Shown piece by piece: positions 32,401 to 43,227 of a DNA stretch of 64,000 bases (within the stretch, counting starts at the first letter, position 1; each line of letters opens with the position of its first letter). The translations under genes were made by a program, and so were the position numbers. Under the pieces are notes generated by a model. The model did no database searches and was not told where the DNA came from. It saw only the letters and a list, made by a program, of their open reading frames with translations. The DNA comes from Echinarachnius parma (taxonomy: Eukaryota; Echinodermata; Echinoidea; Clypeasteroida; Echinarachniidae): the NCBI GenBank assembly GCA_037951105.1, contig JBAMJV010008091.1, positions 1 through 64,000 of the forward strand. Direction: 5' to 3'.

Positions 32401-35400
32401 CGACACGAAAATAAAACGTAAATATTTCATGCTTCGAAGGGAAAATATCAATTTTTTTTTTATATTTCCCATCATTTCTAATCTTATCCGAATGGTAATA
32501 GATGATTTGGCCCCAAAAAATGATCAACTTCACAGAGTTTTCCAGTTGAAATCCTCATGTCAGAAAAATCATTTTCTCTGAGTACGTCCGACCATGCAGT
32601 GTTTTTTGATCGGTACAAGGTCATTATGGTGGTAAAATCTGAATAAGTCATATTATTATTTTCTACTCATCATTAGCAATCTATTGATCACATAAAATCT
32701 TATAATTTACATTTACTTCTCCTTTAGTACCTAATTGAAGTGCGTGAAATGTACGTCCGAATTTATGGAATTGCCCTGTAGAGAACAAGATGATGGGGAA
32801 ACTTTCCCTTTAATTTAAATGTTCAAACATGAATACCAAGTAATACAACAAAATAACAACTATTTATACATGTACAATTTGAATTTATCCAATGTAAAAT
32901 TTTATATGATTATTAATGAATCTGTAAAGCCTTGTACCCCATAATGGTTTATGTTTATCAATATTTATCTAGGGAAAAAAAGATGCATGTTTATGAAATC
33001 CATTACAATCAATGAAAATAAAGAATAAATTAAATATGATACCTGTACCCTTAATTTACAATAGACATATTTTGATTATTTCATGAATATTAAAGACCTT
33101 TTTATAAGTCCTTTAGTACACCTGGACCCTGTTGCAGAAAGATTTGCAAGTAAAGTTGCAAATAATTGCAAGTCAGAACATGTGACTAAATGCGCAAATC
33201 TGATTGGTTCAAATGTGCATATCTTCTGACTCGCAGTTAATTGCAACTTTGCAATCACTTGTAAGTTTGTAACTCTTTCTGCATTGGGGCCCAGGGGAGT
33301 TTTTACAAAGATTATAAATTTAACTTAAATCCAAGTTATTTTTTTTTTAATGGAAAGGCAATGATAGTTAAAACATAAACATGATAATTAGTTTTAAAAT
33401 GCAGCTCATAGAATTTGGTAATAATCATGAATATTTTATATTTTTAAGGATATTTAATGTTCTTGAAGTAAAATGTTTGCTTTTGATTGTAGATATTCCA
33501 AGGCTACAAATGGCCTACCATAATTTAAATTCTAACTTGGAAAAAACATAAAATCTTTGTGAATCACCCTCTTGGTACCATGTTGCTTTTCTATTGGTAG
33601 GCCATCAACCATGTGAAGACAAAGCTAACGGAGCAATAGGTCCAGAAAACAACCCAGGCGACGGGGACATCAAACAAGCTGATGCAGAAGAACATGTGCA
33701 CACACACGCCCATGGAGGAGTCGAGGATCAGCATTATCTGATTGGTGTGGCTCTGGTCATAGGCTTTGTCTTCATGCTGTGTGTGGATCAGATTGGTGGA
33801 GGCGGCCACAGCCATTCAGTCGGTCCTCTCCCTAGTAAGTAGAAGAGAGCATTCATTTCAGTGCTGTTGTGGAAAGGATCTATCCGTTTGTGATGAATCA
33901 AAACCATGTTTGCTTTTTAGGTTTCATCTAACTGTTTTTGTTCACATTCGAGAAGAAATATTCCTAGTATGTTCTAAAAACTACAGAAACACAATCTAAA
34001 ACTATGTTGAACAGCAATCACCTTGTTACTACCTGTATTAATTCCACTAAAAATATGAAGAAACTTGCTTCCATTTTAGTACTTTATCATTAAAAATGTC
34101 ACCAGCACAATGGTATTACCATTTGTTTATGAGAAAAGGTGAAATAATGCTGAGTATACTATATAGGTTAAGCAAGAACAGTCCGCTCTTTGTGTGACAG
34201 GTTTAACCTTTTTAACCTGTTCAGGACTTAACATTTGATTTTTTGGAATAACATGTATTCTCCTTAGACTGCAGTATTTTGGGTACCAGTCCTGAATGGG
34301 TTAAACATAGTAACAATTTAACCTGTACCTTCAGTATTCTGAAAAATACATTCAATCAAGCCATAAAATACCAGCCATTCGTTATTCAATTTAGTACTAT
34401 GAGTGAAACTTCATAATTTCATAATTGTTCAATTTATATGTGATGTGACTGCTCTGTTGTAGCCAGGCAGAAGTTGCATTTCAATTGCAACTCATGTGAG
34501 AGGCAAAACTTATTCTGTTAATTCTGTTAATTCTGTTTTGTTTTTGTTTATACAGGTGATCAAGAGGTGTCCAGTAGAGCGAGCCAAAAAAGTATAACAG
34601 CCACACTTGGACTTGTTGTTCATGCTGCAGGTAAAGATACACATTGCTTAAATTAAAGGGATAGTACAGTTTTGGTCAAACTTAATTTTAGTAACCCAAA
34701 CCTGCACCATAACATTACAAACTAATAGTTTATAACTCCACCATGCTCAAAAGGTATACAAACGACCAAGTAAAAAGAGCTGTTAAAATGCAAGAGGGCG
34801 CTCTTTAAAAATGCATTGGATTAAACTATTTTTTATTGTGCATGTGATGTTTTATTGAAATAATGATTAAATCGAGAGATCATCAACAACTATTGTAAAC
34901 CTAATATGTGTGGTTTGCGGTAAACCTATTGTAGACCTCTTGAAAAAATTTGAAAAAGTGTAAGCATTTTATTTTGTTTTTCTTAAATCATTGAATAAAC
35001 CTGGGGCCCCAGGTTTATTACCGATCGGATATATTTATTGATGTTTTAGCTGTTTCTGAACCGATTTTGATCAAATAAAGTTTATTCTGTCTTTAAAATT
35101 GTATGCTCTTTCAAATTTGACACTCAGTTTTTCAGTACCTCACAAAAAAGTATTTCTTGAAGCGCCCTCTATACCAAAACTGAACTACCCCTTTAAATTT
35201 ATTATGACAATTATTTCTTTCTGTATGCATGATTTTCAAAAGGGTGTTCAATTAAAAAAAATAAAAATAAAAATAAAAATGTGAGCAGGTTGAGTATCAT
35301 AGCTGACCAGTCACCACATAAGCCTAGGGCCACAATATTTCAATTGTCTGATTAAAATGGAGCTTTCTGGTAATATATAACTTGGTACATTAAGGTAAAA

Positions 35401-38237
35401 ACAACTATATGCAAAATGGTCAGAAATCCAGCAACAACATAGCCACTGTATTGAACAAGTCAAGTATTTTTCACTTTTCTTGTTTTACACATCGTGACTA
35501 TATGAGGTTTTCTTGGTAACATGTTACATATTATTTGTTTACTTGTTTGGAACCATTACCATTATGTATTTGCCTTTCTTCCAGCTGATGGGGTTGCTAT
35601 GGGGGCTGCAGCCACTGCATCAGGAGCAGACATACAAATGATAGTTTTCATCGCAATAATGTTGCACAAGGTAATTTGAAATCCATTTGTATTACTCTTT
35701 TCATGAATAAATGTAGTTTGAAAAGGCTATTCCCTTATAGACATTCTGAGATAATTGTTGCCTTACCAACATAAAAACTCATTTGAATGTAGGTTGCATG
35801 GTGTCGGTTACAATCATTTATGATCACTAAAAAATTATATATACATGCAGTGGCGTAGCATGGTATGACTGATTGGGTGCACAATTTCCATCTATTTCTA
35901 TTTGTATGTTTTTATTGTTTCGTCGATAATTGGAGGTGAAGCACCCTCCATGCCCCTGTAGCTTAGCCACTGAATAAATGCAATTCTATTGAAAATACCA
36001 TACACAGTAGTCCTTTTAATTGATTTTGAATATGCTAATATGCAGTGAATATGCTAATAACTTTCTTGATTATTGCGATGTATAAGTTGTACCAGTTATA
36101 ATCCATGGATGTACATCTATTTCCTCCTTTCAAGGCACCTGCAGCATTTGGCCTTGTGACTTTCCTGATGCATGAAAACTACGAGAGAAATCGGATACGC
36201 AAGCATCTACTTATATTCTCACTGGCAGCCCCAGTGGTGGCAATGCTATCTTACTTCAGCCTTAGTCACGTAAGTACAAACTAAGTACTGCTCTTTGACT
36301 GTAACTTGCATGATACCACAAGGTGGCCTACGCTCTTCATCTAGATCATTATAAGAAGCCTCAAGAACATACGTTATATTATATGGAAAAGGTGCATTTT
36401 TGCAGCACAAGACATATGGAATCTGCTGCCTCTTCTTATTTAATTCTGTACATGTTACAAGCTACCTCCCCTTCATAAAAATGCTATTGTAGCAATCTGT
36501 GAAAGTGTATTGTATGGTTTATTGTAATGATTTCCAGATTATACATACTTTCTGGCTATTTGAATTGTCCAATACAGCACTGTCAAACCAGTTTTGCATT
36601 TTCAGACTTTAATGCTTCATGAATTAGTTAACATATTTAGTTTAATGGCATATATCTTGCACAACTTGTGCTCTACCAGCTGAGCTATAGAAGGCTTTTT
36701 GCTGGCGTTCCTCCCAGAACCCATAGTTTCATTACTTGTGATGATCAGAAGCTTGAAATGATTTACCGTATTTGCCGGTGTATTACCCGCTCCGGTGTAT
36801 TAACCACATCCCTAACTTTGGGGGTTTTCCATGAAAAAAAAAAAATTTTGATAGTAAAATTCTTGATTTTTTAGATGGTCAAAATGTGCCGAAGTAAAAA
36901 CATAATTCTTTTTCAGAGAGTTTTGGTCTATGAAATATACTTCAATTTACTGAAGTCTCTGAAGCACAGAAACAAAATTATGAGCCCCTTCCCTGATCAA
37001 TCTGTAAGATTTGTTGAGCTTACCAAAATACAACACGGAACACTATACATGGGACTGTAATAAATTCTAGAAGAAAAGCGAAAACAAAACAACACAAATT
37101 AATCAAAACGGAGATAAAAAAACTGTACCTTGATATGTTATTCCTTCTTACAAGTTCAGATTTGGTTAAATCTACCCTTGAAAATAGTTAATTCTAAGCT
37201 TCTTTTGGAGATTTTGAAAAATTGCGATCGTAACTTGCAAGTGGTGGGGAGAAAAGTGCAGCATTGATTTGACTGAAATTAGCGATCAATCACGATCAGA
37301 GGTCAGTGATCAAGATAGGATTGGGAGTGGATGATCGCTCATTTCAGTCAAGGCACATATTTTCTCTCTAGATTGCAAGTTACGATCGCAATTTCTTATC
37401 CCCCAAAATAGCTTAGAATTAACTGTTTTCAAAGGTAGATTCAACAAAACTTGAGCTTATAAGAAGGAATAACATATCAAGGTACAGTTTTTTCATCTCC
37501 GATTTGATTCATGTTTTGCTTGCATAGTGTTCCATCTCTATCTCTGTGTAAGAACCGCACCCCCCTTTTCGTCGGTATTTCCGTCGGGAATACCATGTGG
37601 TTATACACCGACAAATACGGTATACAAAAAGCTGCATCACATTGGTGATCCCTCGCACATATTCCTAAGTTGATTTCTTATCCTTTGGGGCTGTGTCAGG
37701 TTTATAATAGCTTCTGACCATCACAAACATTGAAACTAAGTAGTTTCAGGGACGAACACCCACACAAGGGCTTTCTATAGCTCGGCTGGTAGAACAAGGG
37801 TTTAGCTATCTGGAAGTCTCTGGTTCTAATCCAGGAGAAACCCTATATATTTTTGCTCATTTTTCATTTATATTATATATTTCTGGTCAGTTCCATATTT
37901 TAAAAATATATATTGTATTTCTAATGAGAGTCGTATGAAGCCAGTTGCTTTGACGGTTGATTTCTCGTTGTCTCTTTAATTTGTTCAGGCAAGCAAAGAA
38001 GCACTAGTGTCTGTGAATGCCACCGGACTGTCGATGCTCTTCTCAGCTGGAACATTCCTTTACGTTGCAACTGTTCACGTGTTACCAGAGATCGTGGCCA
38101 TGAAGCACCACCAAACTCTGCCCACTGACCAGGGAACAGTGACTGAAGTCAAGCAAGGACTCTCATGCTCTGAGCTCACGGCCCTGGTGTGTAGTTGTAT
38201 GGCTCCCCTCTTACTAGCCATGGGTCACCACCACTAG
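20344..38237 (+). CDS. SLC39A9: Zinc transporter ZIP9, whole gene span
   Basis: ZIP-family zinc importer, in vertebrates found at Golgi and plasma membranes, moving zinc toward the cytosol. Seven exons (20344-20451, 29769-29871, 33601-33834, 34556-34630, 35585-35670, 36135-36269, 37989-38237) join into one clean 329-codon frame; human ZIP9 has 307 residues. Membrane segments include [19 protein letters not shown] and [21 protein letters not shown] His-rich loop (HVHTHAHGG) precedes [20 protein letters not shown]. The metal-site motifs [13 protein letters not shown] and HKAPAAFG are both intact. The C-terminus MGHHH parallels human VGHQH. All introns are GT-AG and all junction phases match. 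Intron 1 (9.3 kb) and intron 2 (3.7 kb) carry nested transposons, which the coding frame tolerates. Confidence 0.96.
20599..20738. mobile_element. 140-bp perfect palindrome with 9-bp target duplication
   Basis: TAGATCGACAAATCTATCGC and onward reads as its own complement over nearly the whole length, with only a tiny loop (GGCATGCTAGAATGCC region). CCACAGCAT is duplicated at 20590-20598 and 20739-20747. A diverged relative is at 47013. The 9-bp duplication is typical of Mutator-like elements; superfamily is inferred. Confidence 0.88.
20755..21634. mobile_element. 880-bp near-perfect palindrome with 9-bp target duplication
   Basis: Ends TAGTCCAAG and CTTGGACTA; each arm is about 435 bp and nearly identical, meeting around TATATAATACAGTAGAGGAT near 21190. 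ATCGGCACC is duplicated at 20746-20754 and 21635-21643. Long arms, TAG/CTA ends and a 9-bp duplication point to a Mutator-like (MULE) foldback. Both short open frames here are arm sequence. Confidence 0.9.
21862..22196 (+). repeat. TTCGTTATTCCGAAGG array, left arm
   Basis: About a dozen copies of TTCGTTATTCCGAAGG or TTCGTTAATCCGAAAATGAA on the plus strand, spaced 15-40 bp. The same word appears reverse-complemented at 23690-23970, so the two arrays form the arms of one foldback structure. Confidence 0.85.
22692..23223. mobile_element. Foldback element enclosing an AAACTCAGTTTATC array
   Basis: Ends GTGTTCACAAACAACAAATT and the inverted TTTTGTGTGTGAACAC, with AATCATGACTAAAGAATCA and its complement just inside. 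Inside these, GGCAAGCCCTTTGTGTAAAAA (22753) and its complement (23115-23136) bound a block with about 15 copies of AAACTCAGTTTATC on both strands. It sits between the two TTCGTTATTCCGAAGG arrays. Confidence 0.75.
23690..23970 (-). repeat. TTCGTTATTCCGAAGG array, right arm
   Basis: Reverse complement of the 21,862 array, written as CCTTCGGAATAACGAA with the variant CCCGATTTCATTTTCGGA-like words. The 102-codon frame with FRRFVIPKV repeats is the array read in translation. Confidence 0.85.
26040..26440 (+). pseudogene. Coding-like remnant inside element A
   Basis: A 94-codon frame (26040-26324) holds [29 protein letters not shown] and [14 protein letters not shown], a pattern like the small Tudor/SH3-like C-terminal segments (xVGxVLEVxxxxVTVKFLxRxxxxxxxWP) that I recall from transposon-linked proteins of invertebrates. 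After one frame change [20 protein letters not shown] follows, continuing the same kind of tail. It has no counterpart in element C. Function unknown; a decayed transposase-associated ORF is possible. Confidence 0.4.
27481..27910. mobile_element. TTAA-flanked MITE, AGGGTACCACCA ends, copy 1
   Basis: Ends AGGGTACCACCACC and GGTGGTCCCCT; TTAA at 27477-27480 and 27911-27914. Shares CCCAAAAATA, AAAAAGCATCACCAT and GGGATTCTATTG-like words with the copy at 58,627. Inserted into the duplicated middle of element A. Confidence 0.8.
29769..29871 (+). CDS. SLC39A9: SLC39A9 exon 2
   Basis: Acceptor TTCGGTTTCAG, then [34 protein letters not shown], donor AAAG|GTATTT, phase 1. Corresponds to human [20 protein letters not shown]. 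The next intron contains a foldback element with a second transposon inside it. Confidence 0.95.
30689..32808. mobile_element. Foldback element in SLC39A9 intron 2, split by element B
   Basis: Ends GGGAAAGATTCCCC and GGGGAAACTTTCCC, with TTTAA at 30684-30688 and 32809-32813. Arms of about 280 bp share CAAAGTCACTCGCTG, GGCTAATCCCATTCATCGCG, GAGGCTGCCATT and GACGTCAAACCTGAA. Element B (31189-32776) cuts the right arm near its outer end. Frames 30787-31113 and 30933-31148 are arm sequence. Confidence 0.82.
31189..32776. mobile_element. Element B: GGGCAATTCC-ended transposon with TACGTCCGAC words
   Basis: Perfect 16-bp terminal inverted repeat GGGCAATTCCATAAAT, TGTA duplicated at 31185-31188 and 32777-32780, total 1588 bp. 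TACGTCCGAC or its complement occurs at about 31555, 31713, 31730, 31745, 32358, 32380, 32394, 32582 and 32752, mostly in two end clusters. It shares the ten terminal bases and the 4-bp duplication with elements A and C but not their internal word. Non-coding. Confidence 0.88.
33122..33293. mobile_element. Short inverted-repeat MITE, GGACCCTGTTGCAGAAAG ends
   Basis: Left CTGGACCCTGTTGCAGAAAG is answered by the right TTTCTGCATTGGGGCCCAGG; internal TTGCAA and GACTTGCAA words also mirror. About 170 bp and non-coding. Confidence 0.7.
33601..33834 (+). CDS. SLC39A9: SLC39A9 exon 3 (His-rich loop)
   Basis: Acceptor TATTGGTAG; encodes a hydrophilic loop with [20 protein letters not shown] and then a membrane segment and [11 protein letters not shown]. 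Donor CCTA|GTAAGT, phase 1. The loop is longer than in human. Confidence 0.95.
34556..34630 (+). CDS. SLC39A9: SLC39A9 exon 4
   Basis: Acceptor TTTATACAG; encodes [20 protein letters not shown] and VVHAA, donor GCAG|GTAAAG. It begins the catalytic HAAADG motif. A TTAA-flanked element (34657-35192) starts 26 bp after the exon. Confidence 0.95.
34657..35192. mobile_element. TTAA-flanked element family T, copy 3 (best ends)
   Basis: Starts AGGGATAGTACAGTTTTGG and ends CCAAAACTGAACTACCCCT, a clear terminal inverted repeat, with TTAA at 34653-34656 and 35193-35196. Internal AACTCCACCATGCTC, GCAAGAGGGCGC and ATCATCAACAACTATT match copies at 11,685 and 18,582. Confidence 0.82.
35585..35670 (+). CDS. 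SLC39A9: SLC39A9 exon 5 (metal-site helix)
   Basis: Acceptor TTTCTTCCAG; encodes [20 protein letters not shown] and VFIAIMLHK, donor AAG|GTAATT, phase 0. His and Asp of HxxADG and His of HKxPAAFG are zinc ligands by family knowledge. Confidence 0.96.
36135..36269 (+). CDS. SLC39A9: SLC39A9 exon 6
   Basis: Acceptor [29 protein letters not shown] then [20 protein letters not shown], donor CAC|GTAAGT. The intron after it holds a foldback element (36765-37621) and SINE copies in both orientations. Confidence 0.95.
36664..36760 (-). mobile_element. tRNA-like SINE fragment, minus orientation
   Basis: Read on the minus strand gives GCCTTCTATAGCTCAGCTGG then TAGAGCACAAG, an excellent A-box region. 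It is followed by a shortened body, and no intact B box was seen. Confidence 0.5.
36765..37621. mobile_element. Foldback element in SLC39A9 intron 6
   Basis: Ends ACCGTATTTGCCGGTGTATT and the inverted ACACCGACAAATACGGT. The arms further share AACTGTACCTTGATATGTTA and CTTACAAGTTCAG-like words around 37110-37160 and 37440-37490, and GTTACGATCGCAATTT. No coding capacity; target duplication not resolved. Confidence 0.72.
37694..37845 (+). mobile_element. tRNA-derived SINE, copy 5
   Basis: GTCAGGTTTATAATAGCTTC head, TTTCTATAGCTCGGCTGGTA A-box region and TCTGGTTCTAATCC B-box region, as in the 7855 copy. It ends about 140 bp before the SLC39A9 exon 7 acceptor. Confidence 0.68.
37989..38237 (+). CDS. 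SLC39A9: SLC39A9 exon 7 and stop
   Basis: Acceptor TTTGTTCAG; encodes [20 protein letters not shown] then HVLPEIVAM and the last membrane segment, ending MGHHH and TAG at 38235-38237. Confidence 0.95.
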   Translation, partial: ASKEALVSVNATGLSMLFSAGTFLYVATVHVLPEIVAMKHHQTLPTDQGTVTEVKQGLSCSELTALVCSCMAPLLLAMGHHH

Positions 38238-38673
38238 GATATGCCTGGAACTTCTTCTTTTTACATCTGTTTTCTACAGTCTACGTCGAGAAATATTGTA
38301 CCAGCGAAAAAAGATGCTGTAAATGCTGTAATGCCCGGCGCAGACAGAGCAGACTCGACTTGTTGTCATTCCGATCGGCTCAGTTTTCAGTGCCTCGCGA
38401 CACACATTTTGCCATTCGAGAGACTGTCGGATGCCAGTTGGGGCCGATTCAACATGATAAATCTGCTCCGACCGACCGGGCCCAACTCTAGCCTGATTGA
38501 AACCAGTCGGATCGGGTCGAGTCGGCTCTGTCTGCGCTGGGCTTAAGACATCTACAGATTGTACTGCATATCTGACTGGTGAAATTGGTAGAGCTCTTCC
38601 ATATGTGATATGATGTTTATATATGGTCGATGTTCCCTCTTGTAATTTCTGTATTATTATAATGAATTATACA

Positions 38674-38679
38674 AATAAA
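38674..38679 (+). terminator. AATAAA polyadenylation signal of SLC39A9
   Basis: Canonical AATAAA about 440 bp after the stop codon, followed within 30 bp by a T/GT-rich stretch. Other AATAAA words exist further downstream (for example near 43125), so a longer 3' UTR cannot be excluded. Confidence 0.5.
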
Positions 38680-40068
38680 ACAGTTACATATTGTTATTTT
38701 TATTTCCCACAACAAAAGCTTTAATATGTGGTTTTGAGTTAATGGAACATAGAATAGTATGATATAAAAGTGATTAAATATTGCAGTCTGTGGATGATGC
38801 TTAACAAGGCAGCCTGATTCGTTTGTTGTAAAATCACATTTACCCCCTCCACCTCATCAAATGAGTAAAAGAAGGCACTCATATAATTATATCATTACAC
38901 ATAAATGCCGAAATATTCAAGCTCCCAGTACCCTATTCAACCTTCTAACTGTTTGGCAATTTTCTTGCAGTACTTTTTATCATTGTAGGTTGCAACCAGA
39001 AAGTCTACACTTGGTACAAGATTTAATGAAAGCATAAATCATTCATCTCTAGTTGTTCTTTCATGCCTGGTTGGTTTCTTCTAATTAATGGAAATATGAA
39101 GCAATTTTTTTTCTTCTTCAAATTCTCTTTTTTTAAATTTAGATATTTATAATTAAATTTGAAAAATCCTGGGATGATTTCAGCTGTGTTTGAACTTTGA
39201 ACTCATGGCAATGAGTTAGCAAATACCAATTTGCATTTTTGCCCATTACTATTCTATTCAGCCATGGCATGGCATTTTCACACATCAGTCAGCAGACATA
39301 TCAGAAATACATACTTTATTAACCCGCTGTTAGTTTTTGTTTAGTTCTCTCTTGTTGGTTGCACTTCATTGATCTTTTTTGTTTTATTGTTTCATGTGAA
39401 TGCCCATAAAATGATCTAATGCAATGCATTTCGGTAATATAAGCTCATTATTATTGTATCAGCTAACAGGGTCTTTGCCTTGTATCATATGCGTGGAGCA
39501 TGCCATTTTCAATTTTGTGTAGCTAACTACAATGTATTACTATTAACTAAATGATATATTTCTGTATCTTGTAAATACATATTTATCACAGATCACATGT
39601 TTATGCCATTCTGATTCAACAAAAATTAAGTGATTAATTAATGCATTACTTATGCTTTTATGGCAGTAAGGAAATTCCCATTTTCAAATTCAAATTTGAA
39701 ATCATTTGGGGGGCATATAGTAAGCTATTTGGTTGAGACAGTGAAATGCATACTGATGGAAGTAAGATATCACATGATGTGTTAGCACCTCAGAACATGC
39801 AGTGTCACAAGTTTTATTTTATACTTACCGGTACTTTACTTTCATGGAGATGGCTTTGGGGATTGTCTTTTCTTGTTTTCCCAAGGAAAAACAAGTTCTC
39901 TCCCTTTTTTGAAGTCTGATGATCACTCACTAAACCAGAAATGTATTTTGTTTTAGAGAGAGTGGAATTATCTGATCATTAGAAAATAATAAGTAGGGTT
40001 TTAATCATACTAATGTCTCAAAAGTTCTGTATGACATGTATGTGCCATAGCCTAGCTGCCATATTAAC
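38680..40068. other. Intergenic or extended 3' UTR, no gene seen
   Basis: AT-rich sequence with no open frame over 60 codons on either strand. No repeat ends recognised. Confidence 0.4.
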
Positions 40069-41062
40069 CCTAAAAAGACTTGGGGGGGGGGGCTGATTCA
40101 GCCCCCCCCCTCCGCTATTTTCGCGATTACTTCGCAACGCTTAAATATTTTACGGTGCCACTTCATGACTTTTTTCTTGGAGTCTTGCGCAACTTTTGAT
40201 ACCAAATTTGCGCACACCGGGTCAACGATCCATGTGTTATGTAACATTTTGCGATCGCGTGTCACAGAAAATTTGATTTTTTTTTTTTTTTTTTTTTTTT
40301 TTTCTTCTAATTCTTCCATGTACATGTATATAACACAGTTTTTACATGCACCTTTTATGTTGCAGTTTTACACCCATCTTTTCACAAGTAATGTTAGTAT
40401 TCCACTTTGGCATGGTTAAAAAACTTATTGCATTCTCATTTGCATAAAACTACAATATATAGAGACTAATACAAAGAAAAACAAAGAAAAACAAAGAAAA
40501 GGATAAAAACAAAGAAAAAACATAGAAAATGCTAAAACTAAATTTATTTTCATGATTATCCTGTTGTTTTATCAGAGATTGGGTACATTTATATAATCTT
40601 AGCATGTATACTGCACCAGAAACACAATTTTGTTTGATAAGAATCACCAAATATTTTTAAAAATGCAAAAAATATGAAAAAAATAAAATTTTCGCATAAT
40701 TAATTAGCTCTAATTAGCATATTATAATAATTAAAAAAATTTAACTATGCAATATTGTAGAGCTCATGGACATCTATCACCATGCCAAATTTGGGGTTGA
40801 TCAGAGTTTCGATTGCCGAGAAAACTCCACAAAATACAAAAAAATAAAATGTTTGCATAATTAATTAGCTCTAATTAGCATATTCTAATACATTTTTTTG
40901 TTTACTTCGCAATATTGTAGACCTTATGGACGTCTATCACGATGCCAAATTTGGAGTCGATCGAAGTTTCGGTTGCCGAGATTTTAGGGGGTGGCCCTTT
41001 TAGCCCCCCCCCCCCCCCCCCCCCCCCCCGTTTTTTTAAGGTTCAAAATAGCCTTTTTATGG
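40069..41062. mobile_element. TTAA-flanked element with poly-G/C ends, copy 2
   Basis: CCCTAAAAAGACTTGGGG at the left and CTTTTTATGG at the right, with TTAA at 40065-40068 and 41063-41066. Poly-G/C tracts lie at 40081-40110 and 41006-41029 and a long poly-T at 40279-40302. CTTGCGCAACTTTTGATACC matches the 17,653 element in reverse. A 165-bp unit with GCATAATTAATTAGCTCTAA is tandemly repeated at 40675 and 40840. Confidence 0.75.
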
Positions 41063-41066
41063 TTAA

Positions 41067-43225
41067 GGGGCATCAATCATTTCAAGGAATATATTCCTGC
41101 CACTGCCAGGTACCCATTTGCTACACCTGGGTTGAGAGCAGCAAATGTGGATTAAGTCTCTTGCTGAAAACACATGTGTGTGGTTTGGTATCAAAACCTG
41201 TGATCCTTGTATTTAGAGACATAAGCCCAAATCAATATACCACTACAGAGGGAGTGAAACAAAATGTACAGTCCTTTTCATCTTTCATCTTTTCGTCTCA
41301 GTAAATACCAGCAGTGAAAGAAAAATCTCCAAAAATGCCATCACCAAGTTGTACATTACTTGCCATTGTACAGATCATGTTGAAAATACTCTGACAGCAC
41401 TTGGCCAAAGAGAATAAAGAACTATTATTTAAATTAATCATATTTAAATAACAATTTGTTTAAATGCATGTTCTTCTTCATCATTATTGGTTTTGTTCTG
41501 GTGCTCTTAGTAAGTGTGTGAATCCATTGAGCAGATTGGCAGTTCTCCACACTAGCCTGATTCAGGGCTAGTCACAATTATGTTGGGCCAGTAAAATTGA
41601 TAAAAGTCAACTGCTAGTGGCCTGATCAGGCAACTATAATTTCAAACTGACAATAACAATAAGAAAATCTTGTTTTCTTCAATGTCAAGCATCATCCCAA
41701 ATTACAGTTTTGATATTTAACCCGTTCCCTTTGAGTTCCTGAAATCCCCATAGACTTTGTACACAATTACCCACCCTGTTCCCATAGTCAATGGGTTAAA
41801 GGGTGTAAGAATCTTAGTAGAAGATATTTTACAAATTCAAGGTAAATTTGTGGCCAGTGAATATTATGCCGGCAATCAAAATGAGAAGAAGTTATTCTAT
41901 TTGCCTGACTGGGCCACGTACTAGCAAGATTTGTTTAGTATGGAGCCTAATTGGGATAAAGGTGTGGGGCAGGGTTGCATCCTCTGTATGTTTGTCAATT
42001 ATGTATGTCAGTTTCTTCCCCTGATTTTTTGTACCATTCAAATATTTGAGTAAACTGTTTAAATTTTGTTTTTTTAATAGCCAGCTCTGACATTTACCAA
42101 TCCTTTATAAAAACATAATACCTCTACTTGGCAGTATACTGTAGGCCCTTACACTGTCACCGGATACTATCACATGAAACTGTCACAAACTCCTGTGCTG
42201 TTGTGCCCGCTCTTCCAATCCGGCCTTTGACCCGGCATACATCCTTTCATGTAGGAAAGAGAGAATTGTATTATACTGATAGTACTTCTCTACTTCTCAT
42301 CAAAATCAATCAATGGTAATATATCTGATGACCTGTTTTTCTTCTTGGTTCTGAAGAATAGAATTTGCCCTTTTTCATAATCATCTGCTTGAACATTTAA
42401 GCAACATTGTCAGTAGGCAGGTATAAAAAAAACATGCAAATGTGTCTGTTCTTATAATCTGCACTGTAACAAAATGTAAATGTTGATTATATGTATATCA
42501 TGCTTTGTACATTTTTTCTTTTAGGCTGACAGATAAACTGAATTTAAAAACGAATTTTTGATACTTACAGCGCATAAAGAATACATGAATACATGGATGC
42601 TTAATCTCTGTTTATAGTCCTTAGCAGATTGTTATAATATATAATGGATACAGGATACTTGTTTCAGAATGAAATTAACTTAGGAAAATTGGGGATCGTT
42701 GACAAGTAATTTAAAACCTTTTAAACCTGTCTAATCTAAGTCTGGAGGTCACTCCTCCATTCTCACTGTTGTCATCTTTAATTTGCCACCTCTTGTATTT
42801 CAGTAAGAACCTAGTGGCTATTTATTACTAATTAGATGGGTACAAAAGTTGTATCTCCATTGAATGCTGATACATGTTACTAATATTCAATATCTACTTA
42901 AATGTCTAATGAGCACTGTTATGAATAATTTAATTTGCATTTCTGTATTTTAATACACATATCAACAATGCCTATTTGGCCAACATAATTTGATAACTGT
43001 TATTATTTTGCACTACTTGTATTTTCTTTGTTGTTTAGGTTTGCTGCAATATATGTTGTGAGCTGGTTGACACTTGATGAAAAGTGTATTCATCTGATAA
43101 AAAGTGTCTAATTTTGATAAATAAAATAAATAAATAAAATTAATATCTTGCAAGATACTATTCAGTATAATTTTAGTGTCCTGTTGGTATACTGTATTTG
43201 ATAATTTTATCTACCCTCCTTCATC
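41067..43225. other. Intergenic, no gene seen
   Basis: Only short domain-free frames. An AATAAA-rich A/T stretch lies at about 43118-43140. No transcript can be supported. Confidence 0.35.
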
Positions 43226-43227
43226 AT

